A stretch of DNA of 64,000 nt from RUG11551 sp045586185 (GTDB lineage: Bacteria > Planctomycetota > Planctomycetia > Pirellulales > Thermoguttaceae). The translations under genes and the position numbers were made by a program. Below the pieces are notes generated by a model that searched no databases, was not told where the DNA came from, and saw only the letters and a program-made list of their open reading frames with translations. Below are positions 52,697 to 60,072 of this stretch, piece after piece (within the stretch, counting starts at the first letter, position 1; each line of letters begins with the position of its first letter). Location: positions 1 to 64,000 of the forward strand of contig JAZMZV010000225.1 of assembly GCA_045586185.1 (NCBI GenBank). Reading direction: 5' to 3'.

Positions 52697-53280
52697 CTCA
52701 CGATGGGTTTAAAACCCTCGCCTTTAGGCGATACCTTTTAGGAAATTAAAAAAATGCTATAATGTGAGCTATGGAAAATTATCGTAATAGTTCACATTGT
52801 GTTTTTGATGTTAAGTACCATTTTGTGTGGTGTCCTAAATATCGTAAACGAGTATTGACGGGCGAAGTAGCGACACGTCTACGTGATCTTGTTCGCCAAA
52901 TATGCCTAGCCAACGAGATTGAAATCTTGGAGGGTGCAGTATCTGGCGATCATGTTCATGTATTGTTATCGTGTCCACCGAATATGTCCCCAAGTAAAAT
53001 AATGCAATTAATCAAAGGACGAACCTCACGCAAACTTCTTATGGAGTTTTCGCATTTGCGTCGTCAGTTTTGGGGACGACACTTGTGGGCGCGAGGCTAC
53101 TTTGTGGCAACCAGCGGTACTGTAACCGATGAAGTAATCGCGGAATACATTCGTCTTCAGGATGATGAACCCCAAAACGGTGGCGAGAACTTCAAAACGA
53201 TATAATCGCGAGCCAAAGGCGTTTCACGCCGACGCTCGCGAAATTTTGAACCTACCGGCTTTCAGCCGGTAGTAATTCAG
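52697..53280 (+). mobile_element. IS200/IS605-family element (IS200 type, tnpA only)
   Basis: The transposase gene is flanked by subterminal hairpins: GGGTTTAAAACCC at 52705-52717 with TCGCCTTTAGGCGA next to it on the left, and on the right a GCGAGC...GCTCGC hairpin (53208-53240) and CTACCGGCTTTCAGCCGGTAG at 53252-53272. Such ends, rather than inverted repeats, are the rule in this family. No tnpB is present. Exact ends are approximate. Confidence 0.8.
52771..53205 (+). CDS. tnpA: IS200/IS605 Y1 transposase TnpA
   Basis: A 144-residue HUH single-strand transposase. The HUH motif is HVHVL in SGDHVHVLLSCPP near residue 70, and the catalytic tyrosine is in EYIRLQ near residue 129. The start VFDVKYHFVWCPKYRKRVL is the family signature. 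It appears intact, so the element may still be mobile. Confidence 0.95.
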   Translation: MENYRNSSHCVFDVKYHFVWCPKYRKRVLTGEVATRLRDLVRQICLANEIEILEGAVSGDHVHVLLSCPPNMSPSKIMQLIKGRTSRKLLMEFSHLRRQFWGRHLWARGYFVATSGTVTDEVIAEYIRLQDDEPQNGGENFKTI

Positions 53281-53285
53281 TTTTG

Positions 53286-53505
53286 AACGCAGAGTACGCG
53301 GACTCCTCGCAGAGAGCGCAGAAGCAAGCGTCCATGTGTCATCTACGCCTGATTCTCAGGCTATGACACGATGTCCGCTTGCGATTTTAAAAAATAATTT
53401 AAAAAATTTCGGACGGGAATTGTGGCGTAGCTAACGTAGTTAGCGTCGTCGCCACATTCCCAGTCCGTCTGCGTATTCTGCGAGTAGTCTGCGGTCTCTG
53501 CGTTC
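53286..53505. repeat. Large nested palindromic element downstream of IS200
   Basis: Outer arms (53286-53322 and 53468-53505) are imperfect inverted repeats made of CGCAGAG-like units. Inside are two separate hairpins: 53324-53382 (GCAAGCG...CGCTTGC with an inner pair) and 53411-53469 (GGACGGGAAT...TCCGTC). The whole could fold into a cruciform-like or three-way structure of about 220 bases. Noncoding. Confidence 0.8.
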
Positions 53506-53613
53506 TCATTCCTTTTTCATGATATCATGTCCCCAATATTTGTACATCTCCCAAAATATTTGCCTGGCGTTGTTGACAACAATCGATAATTCTGATAAAT
53601 TAGGGAGTAGTAA

Positions 53614-53726
53614 TTAGCTTCTAGCTACTAGCTCCTAGCTTGTTAACCAGGCTTCCAACGTTAATCGTTAAAAGCTGAGAACCTCGAAATGTCAAGCTAA
53701 TAGCTAACGGCTAATAGCTAGAGGCT
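53614..53726. repeat. Inverted element with TAGCTA-type heptamers
   Basis: Left arm 53614-53642 (TAGCTTC TAGCTAC TAGCTCC TAGCTTG) and right arm 53693-53726 (AAGCTAA TAGCTAA CGGCTAA TAGCTAG) are inverted with respect to each other. Same architecture as the elements at 4.9 and 5.8 kb but a different heptamer. It lies just upstream of the DUF1570-like gene and may hold its leader. Confidence 0.8.
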
Positions 53727-53759
53727 TCTCTCAAATCGCCTGTTATTCCTTAGAACGTT

Positions 53760-55334
53760 ATGAGACGGATTACAATATTATTTTCGACGCTGTTTTTGAT
53801 TGCCGGTCAGACGCTTTGTTTTGCTCAGCAGGAGCCGTCGTTTAAGTTCCCGCAGCAGAAGGCGGCTTATTATTGTCAGCAGTTTAAAGCGAAGCTGGAC
53901 GCGCTGGCGGACTGGTGCGCTGAAAACGGTTTGCCGGAGCAGGAAAAGATTACCCGGGAATGGATCTCGGATTTCCCGGAAGACAGAATCTGCCTGTACG
54001 AGATTACGACTGCGTACGGCTGGGACGCCTTGCTGCCGATTAAAATCGAGCCGGGCGAGGAAGATTCGTTGAAAAGTAAAAACGTCCAGAAATGGCGATC
54101 GCAGTTTATCGAACTGAGAACGGAGTATTCAGACCAGCTGTGTTCTCTGGCGAAGAAATGCGCGGCGTCCAAGTACGCGACGTACGCTTTTGAACTCTAT
54201 ATGCTGGCTCTGCGGGAGAATCCGCAAAACGAGTTTATTCGCAAGCTGATTGGAAACGTCCCGTATGAGAATCGCTGGGCGACTCAGTACGAAATGAGAA
54301 TGAGCAAGGCGGGGAAGGTTGACCATCCCGTCTTTGGCTGGATTCTTCAGACGCAGGTGGAACGTTACGAAAACGGAGAGCGATACTATCTGGGCAGATG
54401 GATGTCCGCGGCGGACGAAGCCCGGCTGCGCTGCGATAAAAACGACCCGTGGATTATTGTAACGCCGCATTACAAAATCTATTCGTACCCGTCGTTAGAG
54501 CAGGGCGTCGAGCTGAGCCGGAAGCTGGAAACTCTTGCAACAATCTGGAATCAGCTTTTCCTTCGCTTTTACGCAACGGACGCCCAGTTAAAACGTTTTT
54601 TCTCCGGGCAAAATTCTGAGTTCAGGAATGTTCAACATCAGGTCTATTTTTACCGGGACAGAATGCAGTACGTCGTGACGGTTTCTCGAATCATGAAGTC
54701 GTCGATGGTTGCCAATACATTGGGCGTGTATTATTCTGACTGTCACATGGCGCCGGGAACGCCGGGCGCGTCGTTCTTCTTTGCCGGTCAGGATTACGAT
54801 GAAAAAACGGTTTTGCATGAGGCGACTCATCAGCTCTTTGCAGAGTCTCGCCCGCGGCAGAAAAGCCTCGCCGCGTATAAAAACGTGTTGTTGCCGGGGC
54901 AGAATTGCAACTTTTGGGCGGTCGAGGGCATCGCAACCTTTATGGAAACGCTGATTTATAAATCAGGACGATACGAATTGGGAGACTTAAATACCGAACG
55001 CATCTTTGCCGCTCGATTTCGAGTTCTCAAAAGTCATTACTACATCCCCTTTAATGAGTTTACTGCGATGAACATGACTCAGTTCCAATCGGACGCCCAC
55101 GTTGCGACGTTCTATTCGCAGTCGGCGGGACTGACGTGGTTTTTGCTCTTTTACGACCACGGGAAATATCGCGAATGTTTCATTGACTACCTGTCCGCCA
55201 TTTATTCCGGTCTGGATACGCCAACGACGCTGGAGAAAATAACCGGGACGCCGTTCAGCCAGCTGGATAGAGAATACGTCGAATACATCCGCTCGATCGT
55301 TCAACCGAATGACGATAAAATCGAGGTTGAGTAA
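53760..55334 (+). CDS. Secreted DUF1570-like zinc metallopeptidase
   Basis: A 524-residue exported protein (signal peptide MRRITILFSTLFLIAGQTLC, then FAQQEP; the LIAGQTLC could alternatively be a lipobox). A helical first third is followed by a YKIYSYPSLEQGVELSRKLE region and the zinc motif HEATH in KTVLHEATHQLF near residue 352; NFWAVEGIATFMET has the Glu that could be the third ligand. This is the gluzincin layout seen in DUF1570 proteins, which are frequent in planctomycetes. The substrate is unknown. No neighbours in the same transcript. Confidence 0.8.
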   Translation: MRRITILFSTLFLIAGQTLCFAQQEPSFKFPQQKAAYYCQQFKAKLDALADWCAENGLPEQEKITREWISDFPEDRICLYEITTAYGWDALLPIKIEPGEEDSLKSKNVQKWRSQFIELRTEYSDQLCSLAKKCAASKYATYAFELYMLALRENPQNEFIRKLIGNVPYENRWATQYEMRMSKAGKVDHPVFGWILQTQVERYENGERYYLGRWMSAADEARLRCDKNDPWIIVTPHYKIYSYPSLEQGVELSRKLETLATIWNQLFLRFYATDAQLKRFFSGQNSEFRNVQHQVYFYRDRMQYVVTVSRIMKSSMVANTLGVYYSDCHMAPGTPGASFFFAGQDYDEKTVLHEATHQLFAESRPRQKSLAAYKNVLLPGQNCNFWAVEGIATFMETLIYKSGRYELGDLNTERIFAARFRVLKSHYYIPFNEFTAMNMTQFQSDAHVATFYSQSAGLTWFLLFYDHGKYRECFIDYLSAIYSGLDTPTTLEKITGTPFSQLDREYVEYIRSIVQPNDDKIEVE

Positions 55335-55365
55335 GGCGATTCTCGAGGGCGTTTGCAGGTCAGTC

Positions 55366-55529
55366 CGTTCACGGATTTGACGGATAAAACGGATTTTCAC
55401 CGATTGGTTAAGTTATTTTCCTTATTTACTGAATTATTCTTAACATTTAAGAAACCTTTGCTTTTTATAATAACTTTAGAAGTAAGAAAAAGCAATCGGC
55501 GTCAATCCGTCTAATCCGTGGCTTCCGTG
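55366..55529. repeat. Inverted element with ACGGATT-type units
   Basis: Left arm 55366-55408 and right arm 55493-55529 pair (CAATCGG... with CCGATTG, ATCCGTCTAATCCGTG with CACGGATTTGACGGAT). The 84-base interior is A/T-rich. Located behind the DUF1570-like gene and ahead of the ABC gene's end, it fills most of the 240-bp gap. Confidence 0.8.
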
Positions 55530-55576
55530 TGGGACTGATAGACCCTAAATAAACCTTATTTAGTTTGTTGGCGCGT

Positions 55577-56338
55577 TTAGCAAATCGCCGTTGGCGTCAG
55601 CGTTCTCTCGTCTTTCAAATCGTACAGCTGAGAAACGAACTCGTCTGTAAGCAGCTTTGCAGGGAAGTCGTCTGCGACAACGACCCCGTCTTTAATAGCG
55701 ACGGCGCGAGTGCAGAATTTCTTAACGGCTTCGAGGTCGTGGAACACGCCGACGACCGTTTTCGGTTCCTCGTTACACGCTGTCTGCTCCTGACAGATAA
55801 GCTGTAACATTCGCCAGGTTTGTCCTAAATCCAAAGACGACGTCGGTTCGTCCAACAGCAGAATCGGGGCGGACTGCGCCAGACAGCTTGCCAGCCAAAC
55901 CCGCTGACGCTGTCCGACGGAAAGGGCGTCCAGCGGCCGTTCAGACAGATCAAGCAAATCGGCGCGTTCCAAAACGGAATCGACAACGTCGCAGTCTTCG
56001 CGGGACTCTCTGCCGAAAAGACCGTAATGCGGAAACCGCCCCATCAGAACCGCCTGACGAACCGTCAGATTGAACTCGACGTGAATTTCCTGCGGCAGAT
56101 ACGCGATCTTTTGAGCGCGCTGTAACAGAGTGTATTTGTCAATCGGGCGGCCGTCGAGTAGCGCCTGTCCGGAAGTCTGGCGAAGCAGCCCGCTGACGAC
56201 TTTAAGAAACGTCGATTTCCCGCCCCCGTTCGGCCCGATTAACGCGACGAATTCTCCCGGTTCCACCGTCAGCGATATGTTGTGTAACACATCCTGGGAA
56301 CCGTATCCGGCAGAAACGTCGATGGTTTGTATGAGCAT
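55577..56338 (-). CDS. ABC transporter ATP-binding protein, iron/vitamin B12-uptake type
   Basis: A 253-residue ATPase with Walker A GPNGGGKST near residue 36, Q-loop LPQEIHVEFNLTV, signature LSVGQRQRVWLAS, Walker B ILLLDEPTSSLD and the His switch VVGVFHDLEAV. The length and the QEI...TVRQAVLMGRFPH segment resemble FecE/BtuD/FhuC-type importers. No permease or binding-protein gene lies in the window, so it may serve a distant system. Confidence 0.85.
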   Translation of the reverse strand: MLIQTIDVSAGYGSQDVLHNISLTVEPGEFVALIGPNGGGKSTFLKVVSGLLRQTSGQALLDGRPIDKYTLLQRAQKIAYLPQEIHVEFNLTVRQAVLMGRFPHYGLFGRESREDCDVVDSVLERADLLDLSERPLDALSVGQRQRVWLASCLAQSAPILLLDEPTSSLDLGQTWRMLQLICQEQTACNEEPKTVVGVFHDLEAVKKFCTRAVAIKDGVVVADDFPAKLLTDEFVSQLYDLKDERTLTPTAIC

Positions 56339-56347
56339 TAGAAAGGA

Positions 56348-56461
56348 TGAAAGGCGGTAATGGAGCGAACAACGTGAGCGAAATTACGCTTTCGCCGTTA
56401 GGCGAACCACATATTTGAAGCGTAACTGCGTTCGCTTCGCTCACTTCGTTACCGCCTTTCA
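56348..56461. repeat. 114-bp element with 13-bp terminal inverted repeats
   Basis: TGAAAGGCGGTAA (56348-56360) and TTACCGCCTTTCA (56449-56461) are perfect inverted repeats. The inside holds further GAGCGAA/TTCGCTC and GCGTAA/TTACGC pairs. It fills the space between the oxidoreductase and the ABC gene and has the shape of a MITE. Confidence 0.8.
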
Positions 56462-56470
56462 ATTGTCAAA

Positions 56471-57496
56471 CTATAATTCAACTTTTTTCCGATTAACGAT
56501 GGCGTCAATTTCGGCGTAGCAGAGTTTAACGGCGTCGGACGCCAGCGAGCCGTCGAGCAGGTCGGACTTGCGGCCTTCCATAACGGCGCTGGTCGCTTCG
56601 GTCAGTTCGGCAATGAACGGACCGACGTCGCCGCGGTCTTCCTGTTCCGGCTTTTCTGTCGAGCCGTCTTCGTGAAGAACAGTCAGCGGCAGGGCAGCGT
56701 AGGAATCGAACAGAACCGTCGCCTTTTCGAAATGGGCTTCAAAAGCGCACATGAACGGACGTCCCTGCTGTTTGATGATGCCGCTGGTGGCTGTAACGCA
56801 CAGATCCGGGTCGTCGTAAATGAACTGGCTCTGGAAGTACTCGGGAATGTCGCCGCGGCAGCGTCCGGTTCCCTGAACGGCTTGCGGCTGCCCAAACAGA
56901 GCGCGAATAAAATGAGCGTCGTGAACGTGCAAGTCCAGCAGCGGTCCGCCGACGATGCCCATGTCCCAGTAATTCTTCAGCCAGGTCGGGTCTGAAATAA
57001 CGCGTTCAAAGTTCCCGCCCAGCAGTTTGCCCCAGCGACCGTCCAGCTTGGCGTTGTAAATGTATCCGTAAGCCGGGAAGAAGGGAAGAACGTGCCCGAT
57101 GTTGAGCTGTTTTCCCGCCGCGGCGGCAGCGTCAACCATGGCTTTTCCGTCTTCGGGGGTGAGAGCGATGGGCTTTTCGCAAAAGACGTTTTTCCCGCCC
57201 TGAAGGCATTTGATTGTCGCCTGAGCGTGCTGATTGGGCGGCAGACAGATGTCGACCATGTCAACGTTCGGGTCGGCGATCATGTCGTCCAGTTCCGTAT
57301 ATGTTGCGTACGGAGACATGTCAATCATTTCGCCCTGCGGACCGAAGTTGCCTTTGATTTTCGTCCAGTCGCCAGCCAGACGGTCCTGACAGTACTTTTC
57401 GCAAAACGCCACAATCTGAACGTTTGGAATCTGCTGATAAGCCAGGTAATGAATCCAGCCCATAAATCCAATGCCGGTAATGCCAACTCGTAACAT
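56471..57496 (-). CDS. Gfo/Idh/MocA-family NAD(P)-dependent oxidoreductase
   Basis: A 341-residue protein from the ATG at 57494-57496 (MLRVGITGIGFMG), chosen because AAGGAG lies 10 bases upstream; the frame is open 21 codons further but without similarity. The Rossmann motif GITGIGFMG is at the N-terminus, and the conserved CEKPIALTPEDGKAM near residue 104 carries the EKP catalytic lysine. WDMGIVGGPLLDLHVHDAHFI has the HDxH. Substrate is probably a sugar or inositol; planctomycetes have many such enzymes. Confidence 0.9.
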   Translation of the reverse strand: MLRVGITGIGFMGWIHYLAYQQIPNVQIVAFCEKYCQDRLAGDWTKIKGNFGPQGEMIDMSPYATYTELDDMIADPNVDMVDICLPPNQHAQATIKCLQGGKNVFCEKPIALTPEDGKAMVDAAAAAGKQLNIGHVLPFFPAYGYIYNAKLDGRWGKLLGGNFERVISDPTWLKNYWDMGIVGGPLLDLHVHDAHFIRALFGQPQAVQGTGRCRGDIPEYFQSQFIYDDPDLCVTATSGIIKQQGRPFMCAFEAHFEKATVLFDSYAALPLTVLHEDGSTEKPEQEDRGDVGPFIAELTEATSAVMEGRKSDLLDGSLASDAVKLCYAEIDAIVNRKKVEL

Positions 57497-57998
57497 GACG
57501 GTTTGTCTCCTTGAAAAAAGTTTGGGTTGTAGAATAAAAGTATTCGTAAATTTGCTCACTGCAAACTATTGACTTATTAAGTTTATTATACCGCTTAATT
57601 TGTTTTCTACAAGAGCGAGCGGGGGATATTTCTTGAGAATATAGAGTAAGACGGGATGATGAATCGCGTCCCGGAGGGGACGCAACCCTTGTAACCGGGT
57701 GGCTTAAGCCCCCGGAATAATCGCGACGTCCTCCCCCTGTCGTTTTAGCCGCCTTTCCCAAAATTTGATCATGTCTATTTTAGCAATTCCTTTTAACTTT
57801 CACAATATAAACAAACAATTCCGACATATTAAGCAGAGTAGAAAATAATTCTGTTTTTTAATGATTTCATTCTTCATCTGGTACTTGCAGAATACACAAA
57901 TAAGATGTATAATGATTCCATTGATAGGGTTCTATTATTGGGAATCCAATCTTTTTCAAAGCATTTTAATAACCGTCCTATTATTGACATTTATACCA
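57497..57998. other. Intergenic region with planctomycete-type extragenic hairpins
   Basis: Two hairpins lie at 57666-57683 (GCGTCCCGGAGGGGACGC) and 57695-57715 (CCGGGTGGCTTAAGCCCCCGG), a pattern often seen as a dispersed extragenic repeat. The upstream frame of mod (57861-57998) is open but hydrophobic and lacks similarity to Mod, so it is not used. Confidence 0.6.
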
Positions 57999-60059
57999 AT
58001 GATCAAAAACATTATTTCGGCAAATGAGAACGTTACGCCAAACGATAAAGAGATTGCTGCGCTTCGCGAGTATTTTCCGGCTTGTTTTTCTTCGGATGGA
58101 AGTTTTGATATAGAACGTTTCAAAGAGTGTCTTTCTGACAAAGTCGCTGTAACCAATGAAGGCTATGAGTTACGGTTTCTTGGGAAGAATTACGCCCGAC
58201 TGCTGGCGTCGTTGGATACAACCACCGTCATTGTCCCGGATGAAGAGCATAACAGCAAGCCTGAAAACGCCAACAGTCAAAATATATACATAAGCGGCGA
58301 TAATTTGGACGGGCTGAAACATCTGCTTAAATCCTATTCTCAAAAGGTCAAATGCATTTACATTGATCCGCCATACAATACAGGTAAAGACGACTTCGTG
58401 TATAAGGACAACTTCAATTTTACAGCTGAAGAACTGGCAGATAAGCTCAGTATAAGCGATGAACAAGCTAAACGGATACTGGATTTAACAAAACGAGGCA
58501 GCGCTTCTCATTCCGCATGGCTCATGTTTATGTATCCTCGGTTGTTGCTTGCGCGCGATCTTTTAGCAAAAGAAGGCGTCATCTTTATTTCTATTGATGA
58601 CAATGAGCAGAGCAATCTTTCTCTTTTATGCAACGATGTGTTTGGCGAAGAAAACTTTGTCGCACTATTGACTTGGGAGAAGAAGAAAAAAGGCTCATAT
58701 TTAGCTAATGACATTACCAATATAAAAGAGTATGTTCTCGTATATGCGAAAAACAAAGCTCTATTCACCGGCTTGATCGGAGAAATAAACACGAAAGAAG
58801 AAACATATCCCTGTGTAAATGCCAGCAATGGTAGGGACATTAGGATTATTCCAGCCGGCATAGAAAGTAAGTATCGGGAAAAAGATTTCACGATGAAAAA
58901 AGGCGAAATCATCTCGGATACAACGATGACGTTAGTTCTCCATTCCGATTTAATAATAAAAAATGGTGTTCTTGCTGAGGATCTCAGTATCGAAGGCAAT
59001 TGGCGTTATGACCAAGTATCCATGACAGGGTATGCGCGTGCGAAAGAACTATATATCACCAGAGACTTGTATCTTCGGCGTATCGTCAATGAACCCCGCA
59101 ATAAAGGTCTTAAGGATTTGTTGCTCCGGCTTGGCGATGCTCAAGAATCTGGCTACTCATATGAAATCGATTTTAATAATCTCCAACAAAACGGTTGGGG
59201 TTCAAATGAGGATGCTGACGAGGAACAACGACTGCTATTTGGCGAGCAATCCTTAATGAGCTATCCGAAGCCTGTATTATTGATAATGAAATTGCTCGCG
59301 TCGCTTCACGCGTCGCTTCAAGAAGAACGCATAATAGTGTGTGACTTTTTTTCTGGGTCAGCAACGACGTCAGAAGCGGTAATGCGCCTCAATACAAAGG
59401 GAAAACGGATAACATATATTGCAGTGCAATTACCTGAAAATATCGATGATAAAGTTGCAAACTCGACAGACGATGATAAAACGAATGCCGAACGGTTGAA
59501 AACCTTCTTGGACTCCTGCAACAGACCTCATACGCTCAATTATCTTGGTATAGAACGCATCATACGTGCCGCTGCCAAAATTCGATAAGAACATCCAGAA
59601 ACGACTGCCGACCTTGGATTCCGTCATTTCACTCTTACGGAGCCGTCTGCAGAAACGCTGGACAAGTTAGAAACATTCGATCCGAAGTTAGAAACCGGTT
59701 TTATGATACATAACACGGTTATGCAAGATTTCGGCGTCCCAACCGTTCTGGCAACCTGGCTGGTTCGAGACGGCTATGGTTTTACAGCGCCGGTTCAGTC
59801 CGTAGATTTTGCTGGATATACGGGTTATTACATAGATAAACATTTGTATCTAATCAATTCTTTTGATGTAGATACAAGAGAAAAATCAATTGCCGAGATT
59901 ACAGACAGATTTGAAAATGAAGGGGATTTCAATCCTGAAAATGTTGTTCTATGCGGCTATAGCTTTACATGGTCAGAAATGGAGTCTTTGAAGATTAATC
60001 TTTTACGTTTGAAAGACACCGAAAAGAATCTTCGAATCAATTTCGACATTCGTTATTAA
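57999..60059 (+). pseudogene. mod: Type III DNA methyltransferase Mod broken by an in-frame TAA
   Basis: From the ATG at 57999 (MIKNIISANENVTPNDKEIA) the protein reads as a type III Mod: DPPYNTG catalytic motif near residue 123, SHSAWLMFMYPRLLLARDLL, ISIDDNEQSNL, and the SAM-binding FFSGSATTSEAVMRL near 445. Codon 530 (59586-59588) is TAA. The same frame then continues 157 codons to 60059 with normal Mod C-terminal sequence (ADLGFRHFTLTEPSAETLDK). The full length would be 686 codons, normal for Mod. The truncated 529-residue form still has both catalytic motifs. One point mutation, a sequencing error or read-through can explain it. Confidence 0.82.
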
Positions 60060-60072
60060 AGAGGACTGCAAT

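Noticed and set aside
57861..57998. Hydrophobic N-terminal extension of Mod
   Set aside because: A membrane-like leader does not fit a methyltransferase and lacks a Shine-Dalgarno; the ATG at 57999 begins the family sequence.
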